Shown: one piece after another, positions 28,066-38,077 of the stretch
Numbering within the stretch: position 1 is the stretch's first letter
How the letters are laid out: each line of letters begins with the position of its first letter
Origin: Symsagittifera roscoffensis
Lineage: Eukaryota; Xenacoelomorpha; Acoela; Convolutidae
Direction of reading: 5' to 3'
Assembly: GCF_963678635.1 (NCBI RefSeq)
Contig: NC_087063.1
Span: forward strand, 38,206,759-38,270,758
Length of the DNA stretch: 64,000 nt
Position numbers and translations under genes: made by a program
The notes under the pieces: model-generated
Told to the model about the DNA's origin: nothing
The model's database searches: none
What the model saw: the letters and a program-made list of their open reading frames with translations, nothing else

Positions 28066-28860
28066 CCGGCGCGGGGGGCATCTCTGGATAAACGGCAACT
28101 CTCTTTCAGTGAGAAATTTAACAAATATTTTCGCCGAGTTGGTAAAATGAGAAACTACAAATTACAAGCAGAATTATTACCGGTTCAAAAAAAGAAAGAA
28201 GGAGGTTGATAAAGAGATTAGCAAATTTTTGAAACAAGGACACATCGAGAAACTCAAAGAATGCTCTGACAAGTACTTTGTTTCTCCCATCGTAATTTTG
28301 GTGGAGAAAGATGGGTCAGTAAAGCTACCATTAGAATCCAGGGAAATAAATAAACAAGTCCAAAAGAATAACTACCAAATGCCCAACTTCGAAGAACTTA
28401 TAGACACGGTAGGCCAGACACGGTAGAGTAGACACGGTAGGGTAAGTGGACGAAAATCGGGGAATATATGTATTTCTGCCACGAATCTCACGTAAGCATA
28501 CGGTCAGCAACCGCTAAATCCAGAAATTAGCGTATAATGTAGTTTCTCAGTGGTGGGGGGAAATCAACGAGAACGTACAGTCTCGAAACAGGGTTTTACA
28601 GCCTAAGGAAAATGCCCGAGGAACTTCAACGAGTAATGAACGCAACCTTTTCCGAGTTTCCACAGGCGCGCGCCTTTTTAGATGACATCCTGGTTCTCAA
28701 CAAACGCAGCAAAACCGAGCACATATCAGCAGTCGAAAAGATCTTACGTAAATTAGACAAGAAAAACATGTCATTAGAACCCAATAAGAGCAAGTTTGCT
28801 CAAAGCCAGTGTGAATGGTTGGGACACATCCCTCGCATCCTAATACTTAAATGACGCCGA
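28066..28860 (+). pseudogene. RT remnant
   Basis: Frames give FNKYFRRVGKMRNYKLQAEL, QGHIEKLKECSDKYFVSPIV, VEKDGSVKLPLESREI and NFEELIDTVGQ. After a damaged motif A come MPEELQRVMN, the catalytic FLDDILV (about 28674-28694) and CEWLGHIPRI. Several shifts and a damaged 28420-28600 make it non-functional. Confidence 0.8.
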
Positions 28861-28869
28861 AAAGAAGTA

Positions 28870-29210
28870 ATCGACAAATGAACTGGAAATTTGGTCGAGT
28901 GGGGCCAAAAATTTTCAAAACTACGTCCTGGAAAGAAGTTTGTTGATCGCTACAGACCATAAAGCAATAGTCTCGCTGCTAACTGGGAGCAAAAAAATTA
29001 AGACCATGTTCAGTCGATTAACACGAAGGCTCGATCGTCTTATACCATTTGATTTCCAAGTGGAACATAAACCGTGAGCTAAAATTTGTCTCGCGGTTTA
29101 CTTGCCAAGACATCCAAGTTCAGACGCCAAACCGGTCAGCACATATGATAGTATGATTTTGGTCGCGAAAATCAACTCAACCCGCGGCGTCCTTGTTTTT
29201 CAAAAGTTAA
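28870..29210 (+). pseudogene. RNase H remnant
   Basis: SLLIATDHKAIVSLLTGSKK and MFSRLTRRLDRLIPFDFQVE (about 28940-29065) are the second half of a gypsy RNase H. The first half, with the initial DAS motif, is missing between 28860 and 28900, which looks like a deletion. Confidence 0.75.
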
Positions 29211-29740
29211 TTATTTCCCAAGGAATGTTTGAGTCGCCAGAGGCCAATGAGAAGCGCTTATGCAGTATATCGATTAGAGAACAATCGCTAGAGGGTGGAA
29301 TAACATGCAAGCGAATTCGACCAATCACATTGCAGCAATTTGCATATCCGGCAGGTCAACTGATACATATGCAAATTTAGATGGGCAGCCTTTGAATTAA
29401 GTTACGGTTATACTAAAACATCTCAGAAAATTCTAAAAATTCAAACTTACAAAAGGAACGGAAACTAAGAAAATTACTTGAACGACATACCTGCATAAGC
29501 AGGATGAAATTGAGGAAATTAATCAAAAGATGCAAGTGTCTACTAGAGAAATCAGGAGCACTAAAAGAAATTCTACTATTTCAATTCCTTCGGTTTATCG
29601 GGGTGAAAGTTATCCGCCGGTTAATCCTGAAAAATGAGTTATGTCAATAGTTCCTCGAAACTGTAAAATTGTAACTAAACAATGCGCCCTTTGCTATTTA
29701 TTCAATCTTTGATTTGTTGAATCTCAATAACCCGCAGATC
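29211..29740 (+). pseudogene. Linker region of the third-family pol
   Basis: Lys/Glu/Asn-rich sequence in broken frames, in the place of the RNase H-integrase linker. No motif is recognised. Confidence 0.35.
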
Positions 29741-30430
29741 CCCAATTACATGTCATTATTGACATGATTAAAAGCAACGACCCAGAATTACGCACGAAAA
29801 TTACAACAGTTAGCAAATGTTACGCTCAAAATATTTAAGGACTTCTATGTCAGAGACGGATGTCTCTGGATAGACGATAAGCTTGTGATACCGAACACTA
29901 CACTCTGCACACGGTGGTGAAAAATAGACTACACTTACTACCACCACGGGAAGTCTAATATGTACGAAGTGGCCAAGGACATCTGGTATCCGTACATATA
30001 TTACATTTAACGTCGATAGCAGAAAATTTCCGAGAATGCACAGTAGCCGGTAAATTTGAAAAAACATATGCCCAAAACTTGATGTACGGAAAATGTTTGA
30101 ACCCAAAGAACCTAACGAGTCAGTACATTAAGATTTCTGGTGACCAATGAACTATTCGAACGAACCTTAAAATTAAGTTCTGATGGCGGTCGACAGTATT
30201 TCCAGGTGGTAGTCGGCCGTGGCTTGTACCTCAAAAATGTCCGACAAAACTCTAAAAAATTTTACGATAAAATATCAACACGCGACAAATTCGGGTGGAC
30301 CATTGGACAAAATTTATGTCCATGGACGTAAAAAACTTATGTCGCCAAGAAGGGATCGAATTAATCGTCTCGCCAGTTAACGATCATAGAGCAACAGGAC
30401 GCGTTGAATGAGCCATAGGCAGCCTCTTAA
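29741..30430 (+). pseudogene. Integrase remnant
   Basis: The zinc-domain region is readable as DFYVRDGCLWIDDKLVIPNT, YYHHGKSNMYEVAKDIWYPY and IAENFRECTVAGKFEKTYAQ (about 29845-30075), with the second Cys missing. Core remnants follow at 30100-30420, ending near VNDHRATG-like sequence. It is close to the copy at 61675-61980. Confidence 0.75.
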
Positions 30431-31762
30431 ATTCAGTCCTCATGTCTTAGCGAGAAAAGAAATCGAAACCCTTGGAGAAAAACCGTCAAAGGATCCTCGG
30501 CACCTTAAGGTTTCCCCAAAACGCCACGCTAAAGCTAACACCGTTCAAAGCTCACCATGGGGGAGTAAGCTAATGCAGTTCTCAGAAATTTAACTAAAAA
30601 GCCGTCCCTAAGGAACCTAATGTGGGAAAAAGTAATCCGCTCAGAATCTGCTTGTTTCGATGAACAAGACCCAGACGCTTAATTGATACCACATCCGGTG
30701 GAGACAAACTGTTGAGTCCAGTCTGATGCCGCATACAAAGTAAATAAAAAACGTACGGCACCTATTGCGACTATCTGACGAACAGATAACTAACCAGGGG
30801 TGGAGCCAGATATCGGCCGAGCGCAGAATCACCGGCGCCAACAGCTCCTCCGGCAATCATCATGCAGCATTCAAGGTATCAAAACCTTAACAGGTATAAA
30901 ATTTTAACAACCAAAAAAGAACGAAACTCGACATACTATAAAATGAGTAATGGTGCTGTTGTTAGGAAATAGGAAGTTGCATTGCGAAGAATAGCAACAC
31001 CGAAAAAGCGAGCACCCGGGGTGGTTCAAGTTCCGCCAACACCACAGGAGGTGAAACGGAAAATGATGTCTAGAAGTCTTCCAGCACGAAACGCAAGCCA
31101 TGAACATGAACATGAAACTCAGCCGAAAAAACAAGGGCGATCATTCTTCCGAGTCGGATTATGACGAAGAGCTGCCAATGGCATCGAAACGAATGCTGGC
31201 GAAGAAACGATCAACGGCAAGAGCACCGGAAGAAAGTACACCGGAGGAAGAACGAACGACCACTGAAACGCAGGAGGCTCGAGAGAAAGGCCAGGGGCCG
31301 AACTGGCGGGAGCGAGCGGCAGTCAGCGAAAAAAGTCTTACCGAAACGAGGATTTGACCTAGCGACTACGAAACGGCTACGGCGTACACGATTGAAGACA
31401 AATGGCAAGACGGAAATGGCAGAAAACTGGCGCGACGGAAGCGAAACGCAAACGCCAACTCGCAGACGACACTGCACCTACGGCGAAACGCAAACGCAGA
31501 CGACACTGCACCGGCGGCATTGGCGGATATTCCACAGGCAGGATCTAAGAAAAAAAATTGGAAGCAATGGCTTGTTTCGTACTCAAGTCAAGAGTCAGCA
31601 AGCTCTCAAGGCGAAACGACTTCGAGACGTCCAGGGAGGAAGCATATGCTGTTAACAAAACGGGGGCTGCTATGATCGATCATACTCAGAATTCACATGG
31701 AGCAGAAAAATGAAGAATGAAAGTAAGAAGAAATGAATTTCAAAAATTGCTTATGTATTCCA
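30431..31762 (+). pseudogene. Polyprotein tail remnant
   Basis: Open frames at 30982-31655 are rich in Arg, Lys, Glu and Thr (for example RKKVHRRKNERPLKRRRL). The position and composition correspond to the C-terminal extension of the 5372-12462 element. No domain is recognised; broken frames. Confidence 0.45.
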
Positions 31763-31772
31763 CGGAGAGGGC

Positions 31773-32097
31773 AGGCCGTAGAGCGGTCAAAAACTCAAAT
31801 TTCAGTTATAATCAGTTGATATCAAAACCCAAAATTTAGCTAAAAATTTTCGTCATCAATCTACATTTCATTTCATCAAGAACTTTAATTTTCCACATTT
31901 CATTTTCCCGCAAGAAAGGAAATGTCATAGTGATTAAATTGAATTTAATCCAACTGTCTGGCGCTAACTGCTATTTAGCCTTTGGAGTTGTCTGCACCTT
32001 TAGTTGACCTCTATTTCATTGTCTCCGACTAGCTTCATGAATTGCAGTTTTATTCCCGTTCTGAAAATTACCTTATCGAAACCTCTAATCTTCAACA
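31773..32097 (+). repeat. 3' LTR of the third-family element
   Basis: Preceded by GGAGAGGG. Its second half (CTGTCTGGCGCTAACTGCTA to the end) aligns with the ends of the LTRs at 25550, 26768 and 27314. A further LTR-like fragment (TTTGCTTCAAAAAACTAACA) continues to about 32165. Confidence 0.65.
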
Positions 32098-34059
32098 GTT
32101 TTGCTTCAAAATTTTGCTTCAAAAAACTAACAAAATTTTGTTAGGAAATTTTGTTACAGTTAACAAATTTTGCTGTGGTGACAACATTCTTTGCCATCTG
32201 TGCAATGACCACCATTACGAACCAAACTGTGCTTTGGATAGGCGAAAAATTTTGATGATGGAGTTACCTAATATTGAATTGAAGGTTTGAGAAATTTGTG
32301 GACCATGTTAGTGGGTTGCACGCGAACGAGGTCAACTGAACTATAGCAAGAATGTGGAACAGATTTCGAAAAGATGAGAGTATACGTCAGCAAAACACCC
32401 GGACATTCAAAAAAGTTTACAAGGCACCAGAATTATGGTTATAAACTCCCGAAGCGCGAGAAAACTTTCTGTATCATATATTTTTTCGAGGTTTCCTTTG
32501 GTTTAAAGAAAAAAAATCGTTCAAAAACTTCTTTAATTAGAAACAAGTAAGCTATAGCACCAATTTTGCCACACTTGTTGGAGGCGTTGTCTACTCAGCG
32601 CCACCTTAATTAGTGACTTTTGTCACCATCATATTTGACTTAATTTGACCTCTCGACACAATAACCCTTGAAAAAAAACTGTCCTGAGGTTTCTCCTTTG
32701 CGGATCGATATTGTCTCAAATGGTCCCTCGAGTTGAACGATGGCGGAGCAAAACGAAAAGCTTTGAAAACGGGTAACTTTTTTGAATCCTGAAATTAAGT
32801 GAATTAGTTTACGAAGTAATTCAAAATTTCAGCAATGAGAAGCTGAGATATACTTCTTGCAAGACCATCATAATTATTGCTTACCTCACGCATTTAAAAA
32901 TTTCAAATCCAATGAACTTTTCTTTTTCTCGCAGATTTCCGTTTTCTATAGAAATAGATGGCTTCTTATTTGAACGAATTAGAACAAAAGGAAGCTAATC
33001 AGATCCTGATTATTTGAAGGTCTGATTCATATCCAGTCATTCAGATTCAGCTTTAATGGCAATTAAGATAAAAAAGAAGAAAAGAATCATTCTACACAAA
33101 AAAAAACAAAGAGGACGATCTCAATGTGAGAAAGGTACATACGGAATCTTTTTTCTACAAAATTTCAATCAGCTCAAATGTTTGCATATCTCTGTTCTAC
33201 ACATGTTAACGACATGAAGTTTTGCTCATGGGAATTGGCAGCTGATTTTGAGATAGACATAAGTATCTGATTGCTGGTAGCCACACAATAGAATTTAATT
33301 TAGCTCAATTGTTGAAATAGAGTAAATAAGGGGCTAATGGATGTGAGTTTAGCCCGTCTCCTAATTGAATGTCACACTTAGGGTCACCCTTTGCGGGAAG
33401 ACCCCTGGCCAACTGGAGAACTGGGTGACAAAGGGGCACTTCCGGAGAGATTCAACAGTCCTCTATGCCGTCTCTTACGTCTAATACCATTTTTGCTCTT
33501 TTCAAGGGGTCGCAACAATAAAGGGTTACAATGACTTTTTCACTATTTGAATCCTCTTATGAACCATGCATTGATTATACTTTCACATTATTTTGTTTCT
33601 GGAAGCTCAAACAGAGGCCAGTGATCAAGAAAACAGGCTGTTGTTCATTCAAAATGAGCTGTGCAATAGATAAGCCAAGTTGAAATATTAAGATTCAATT
33701 TTAATTTTTCTACACAACAAATATCAATTCTAAGCGCCCTTGAACACATCAATTCTAGTACATTTCGGTGTCATCTTGAACACTTTCACAGCGATCTCTT
33801 TAACTACTTCCCCCGTACCTAGTAAGGAATAAACACCCTTATAAAGAAGCTGATTCCACGGTTAAGCATGTGTGAAATTTGCATCTGATAACAAATCTCC
33901 CCCTTTTTGTAAACTAGGACTTTCACAGTCCGACCAAAAGAGCAAAAATGTGTCGGAAACATTCAATAAACACTTGTTAGGACCTGAGTAGATTGCCGAA
34001 GAAAGAACAGGTGTCCATAAACAGACTCAATAATTGTGAAGAACTGAAAAAATACTTAC
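32098..34059. other. AT-rich sequence between element and Ig exons
   Basis: No gene is recognised. A short Cys-rich frame at about 32175-32290 (NCALDRRK) shares NCALDRR with a minus-strand frame at 51600-51650. Otherwise it is ordinary intron-like DNA. Confidence 0.4.
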
Positions 34060-34218
34060 TCAGTTCAGGGGAGATTGAGGGTGCAACTGGGGAGGATTTC
34101 TTGAACTGGAGAGAGTTCTTGGTGCTTTTTGGGTCCTGGAAGCTAGCCACACAGCTCAAATTGCCAGGGTATCCCTTGGTCACGTACTGCACTGGTTCTG
34201 CCTTCACATCAATCAGGT
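34060..34218 (-). CDS. Ig-like domain exon, N-terminal half (phase 1-1)
   Basis: 159-bp exon with acceptor AATTTAG and a strong donor A|GTAAGTA on the minus strand; both introns are phase 1. It codes LIDVKAEPVQYVTKGYPGNL, SCVASFQDPK and NSLQFKKSSP. The G-x-x-x-x-L-x-C-V-A pattern is strand B of an Ig domain. The expected strand-C Trp is replaced by LQFKK, so this is a divergent domain. It pairs naturally with the second-half exon at 23402-23563. I see no better explanation for the matched phases. Confidence 0.75.
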
Positions 34219-34521
34219 CTAAATTACCATCAAGCGTGTTAGCACTTTCTAAATCAGATAGGACCAAAACTTATGTTAAAACAGCTGATTGTTTTTGTCA
34301 TTCAGAAACTAATAAACCAATGTTTACTATTGCAAGTTTCATCTTTGCATCGTTGGAAACATTCAGCTCGACAAAGTGGTCTGGGTGTCTGCATCTTTTG
34401 TCCGACAATGACTAAAGAAGCATTTGTGTGCAACTCTTGAAAAACAATGATTAACAGAAACGGAGTTTGTTTGGAAATGGTTTCAACTGGAGGCTAATTT
34501 TGTGCTTGATGAAGAGATTAC

Positions 34522-34842
34522 ATGGTGCTGTGAGAAATACGTCTGCATGGTCGGAGGGCGAGAGAGTGTTGCTGCATCTGAATTGACCCTTCAGTCTTCT
34601 TATCACACTACCCTCTTGCTCCCCCTCCCTCTCCCCCTCTCCCTCGTCATCGCCAGTGACCCTTCCAGCTTCCTGCTGCAGTGCACCGGTCCCACTAAAA
34701 GTTCCTGGGTTCCCGCCAGCTGATCCAGCCGGACCTGGCACACTGACCACCAGAACACTTCCCCCCTCTTGCACCCCCACCAGCCCCGTTCTGTTGGCCT
34801 CCAATGGAGCCTCCCATCTAACAGACGTGTCCCCCTTGTCAG
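34522..34842 (-). CDS. Ig-like domain exon, C-terminal half with Gly-rich insert
   Basis: 321-bp exon after acceptor TTGTGTTTTAG, with donor CCAT|GTAATC, both phase 1. It reads DKGDTSVRWEAPLEANRTGL, VGVQEGGSVLVVSV, a Gly/Ala/Glu-rich insertion of some 45 residues, then LKGQFRCSNTLSPSDHADVF. The final G-x-F-x-C is the strand-F Cys of an Ig domain. It is twice the length of the sister exon because of the low-complexity insert. One possible N-glycosylation site, NRT, is present. It is the most upstream exon that I recognise. Confidence 0.72.
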
Positions 34843-35116
34843 CTAAAACACAACCACATCGTGTTGCAGTGCTAAATAAAATTATCCCACAAACAAAAAA
34901 TAAAATAAAATTGAAAAGCGTTTTTCTGAAGTAAGGGTAATTGTAGACAAAAAATGATGAAGATAAATCTGGCTAAAATTTGAGCAGAAATTAAATAATG
35001 CAATTGGGGGCCTAGTATTTTACCCCAAAAGCGATCTTTTTCGAAATATCTTTTTTTTGAAACTCGGAGTTAAAAAACATTCGAATTTGAAATTTAAAGG
35101 ATATTAGTTTTTTGGG
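34843..35116. other. AT-rich intron or flank
   Basis: Holds the acceptor of the 34842 exon. No other feature is seen before the LTR at 35117. Confidence 0.4.
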
Positions 35117-36075
35117 TGATTATTTGCTATTATTTAGATGAAAAAACCAAATAGCAAGGATAAAAGGAGTCCTTGAGAAGCAGGGAACATTTTATAGTTT
35201 TGATTTAGAAAAATTAAATTTATTTACTAACTATTTTTTGTATTTTCTATTCAATTTATTTAAATTTTACAAAAATTTTAAAGTTACTGCAGATTTTTTG
35301 AAAATAAACGACTGATCTAATTCAGTTTGGTAGTAAATTACTACTAGTTATATGTCAATGAGAGATATATGTCTTGGAAATGAATTTTACTCCCCCAAGT
35401 AATTTATTTCATTTTAGCGAATAAAAAAAAACTGCATTGAGAATTTTGTAGAGAAGTAGTAGTTACCGTCAGCCTTTTTGTTTCACAAAGTAGAAGCTCG
35501 GCCTGCTATTCGGTTTTGACCTGGTATTAGCTTGGATTCTTGTTGGTATTGATTAGACTTATTGAGACGTGGAGGTAAGTTTTCAATACTACTGAACATT
35601 TTGTGCTGTTTTTGGATCTTATTTCTATTTTGAGTTTGCTAAATCTAAATATGTAGAGGTCTGTTCGAGATTCTTGGTCGCACCAGATGAGTTCAAGTCC
35701 GGGGTTACTCCCTCATAGATTAATTTCAGATAAGGTACATCGTTTGGTCGTCACGCTATCTTATTTTCGAGCGGATAGATTCGTGCAACTTCTTAGTCTA
35801 ATACCAATCATAACCTTTCTCTGATATCTCCTAGTCTCAATAGACCTAGTGGATACTAATATTTGCGAGGCTAGATATCAGGAATTTCTCTGGAGAAGAT
35901 CAACTGTTTGCTAAGTTGAATTTCTTCTGTTCTGGCTGAAACTATAAACAACTTCAGCCCTAAAATTTTTGTAAGTCTGGTTTTGGATCATGGTTGGTTA
36001 GCTCTAAGTGTTTAGAGAGATAGTTTATCAAGAATATAAACGGATAGAATAAATACTGGTTATGAACTGGTTCCA
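35117..36075 (-). repeat. LTR (3' end of the minus-strand element)
   Basis: Aligns with 49201-50119. Shared blocks include CTGCATTGAGAATTTTGTAG, CCGTCAGCCTTTTTGTTTCA, TTCGTGCAACTTCTTAGTCT and TTCTGGCTGAAACTATAAA. Ends GGTTCCA. On the minus strand it starts TGGAACC. Confidence 0.75.
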
Positions 36076-37448
36076 CCTATCCGGGGTTTAGAAATCTTTT
36101 AAATTTGATATTTGTTGTTGTGAAGAATGGATGAAGAAGTTTCTTGATTTTTTGGTGTGGAGTTTTTTGAAGCACTGGTTCCGCGAAGGAAGAGAAATAA
36201 ACAATTGCTCGTGTTCTGGAGTAGTTATCTTCGTAGCGAGCAGGAATACAGTTGCTCGTGTTTCAGAAGTGGGTTTCGTGTATCAATGTCGGGTTGAGTG
36301 GTCGCGTCAAGATTTCAGGTTTTTACAAAGTTGTGTTGAAATCATAAGTAGAGCGAGACACGTACATTCTCAACAATGCACAAAAACCGAGGTAGGCTTT
36401 TATTTCTCTCACCCGTGTGAAATTTCAGAAGACTAGAAATCGCATTGAGTTGAACATTGAGTTGGCAATGGGTACCTTTTCTGCGATAATGGTTCCATAT
36501 TTTAAAACCTGTGAGAATTGTGACTACCGCAACAAACCAATAGATTTGCTATTCCAGAGTCGGATTGTCATCGAGTTTCATATCCTTTTGCTGCTCGTTA
36601 TTTTCGCTCTACGAAAATTTTTTACAATATATATTTATATCTGCTTCTTGTTTGTGAGATCAGTTTTAGTTATGATTGTTACTAATCGTTTTCGCCTATT
36701 TTGAAGAAACGCTCACCCTAGAGCTGCTCTCGTCAACAAAGTCGAAAGTGTGTCTTAAGCGTGGCTTAGCGCGGTGGATGAGGCCGGCTTTAAAGCATGC
36801 TCAGTGCGTCCTTTATAGGCCAGTTGCAGGAGTATAATCTTCTCGTCTCTTTGAGCTGAGTACCTTTTCGTGTTCAAACTTTTGTTCTTTTTATCAGGTG
36901 TTTTTCTCTTTTGTTCTTTGGTTGTGTCTTTTTTTTTAAAAAGCTGATGGTTGAGATTTGTGTAGTTCTCAGGTAATTTTGTGTTTCAACTGATTTTAAT
37001 AAATTTAAAAAGCGAGTTTTAAAAGAATAATTTATCCAGTTTTAATCTGGGCTTTATCAGGTTTCGGTAGCATGAAATTATCTCATACATGCGGTTGGTT
37101 TTGTGGCATTCGTAAGCTGCGTTGGTTAGCTTAAGCTTATTTAAATGTCCTTCCAACCAAAATAAAAGAAAGTTTTGAAAACGCGTGAAAGCAATTTAAA
37201 GTTGTTAGCAGTTAGTTTGTAAAGCTAGAAACTCTTTTAATAAACAATTCTACGGCAGCGAGTTACTCAATTTAAAAAGAAAAAGCGCCTGAAACATGGG
37301 CAAATGAATTGAGAAAAAAAAACTAGATAAAGAGTAACACTCATAGTAACATTAGTTTAATTTTCATTAATATTTTACTTCTTCGTAATTTGAATTTACA
37401 ACATTTCTATTAAATTATTGCTTTTGTATTGAATTTACACTGATTTGG
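36076..37448. other. Internal region of the 15 kb element, no motif recognised
   Basis: AT-rich sequence between the 3' LTR and the tandem duplication at 37449. Frames on either strand up to about 100 codons exist but show no family motif. Confidence 0.35.
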
Positions 37449-37848
37449 TTTATGACACATAGTTAGATAGATTAGAAAATGGAAAATTTAGTTAGAGTTT
37501 GGTTTTTGTTTTCTTTTTTTTTTGTTTTAATCTTTTAGATGAATGACTGGTGAAATCTAAAAAAAAAAGAAACAAACGTATAAAATGGTGAGAGTTTCCT
37601 TTATTTGTATAAGTAGTAACATAAATTCATACTTACGAAGATTCGGGGTTTATGACACATAGTTAGATAGATTAGAAAATGGAAAATTTAGTTAGAGTTT
37701 GGTTTTTGTTTTCTTTTTTTTTTGTTTTAATCTTTTAGATGAATGACTGGTGAAATCTAAAAAAAAAAGAAACAAACGTATGAAATGGTGAGAGTTTCAT
37801 TTATTTGTATAAGTAGTAACATAAATTCATACTTACGAAGATTCGGGG
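37449..37848. repeat. Exact 200-bp tandem duplication
   Basis: TTTATGACACATAGTTAGAT at 37449 and again at 37649; the two 200-bp units differ at only a couple of bases. Their near identity stands out against the decayed surroundings, so the duplication is recent or an assembly artefact. Confidence 0.85.
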
Positions 37849-37894
37849 TCGGGAAAACTTCCATGGGGAATGTTAGTTTTAATAGTGTCGCAGA

Positions 37895-37960
37895 ATAAAA
37901 AAAGCTTGGCAAGCATAAAAAAAGCTTGGCAAGCTTGGCAAGCATGGCAAAGCAGTGTCC
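37895..37960. repeat. Short AAGCTTGGCAAGC tandem repeat
   Basis: AAAAAAAGCTTGGCAAGCAT is repeated, then CTTGGCAAGC again. This is a small expansion within the env-like end of the element. Confidence 0.7.
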
Positions 37961-38077
37961 AAAGATGTTTAAGTGCTCGGATGATATTGATTTCTTCGGT
38001 GACAGCTGAAAATTCGTGGTTAAAATTTTGTGTGACTTTGTAAAGTTTATGGTTAAGTTTGAAATTATGAATGTTTT

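Larger units (their letters stand above)
27123..32097 (+). mobile_element. Third-family Ty3/gypsy element, decayed
   Basis: Truncated 5' LTR (to 27314), primer site TGGCGCAGCCAACAGG, gag, RT, RNase H, integrase, tail, polypurine tract (GGAGAGGG at 31764-31771) and 3' LTR (31773-32097). All coding parts have stops or shifts. The polypurine tract/LTR start resembles that of the minus-strand element at 60-64 kb. Confidence 0.75.

Noticed and set aside
33993..34415. 140-codon plus-strand frame
   Set aside because: Overlaps the minus-strand Ig exon at 34060-34218, whose splice signals and domain pattern are far better.
35680..35705. tRNA-like T-loop GAGTTCAAGTCC in the LTR
   Set aside because: The bases on either side do not pair as a T-stem, and the second LTR copy has lost it; no acceptor or anticodon arm is present.
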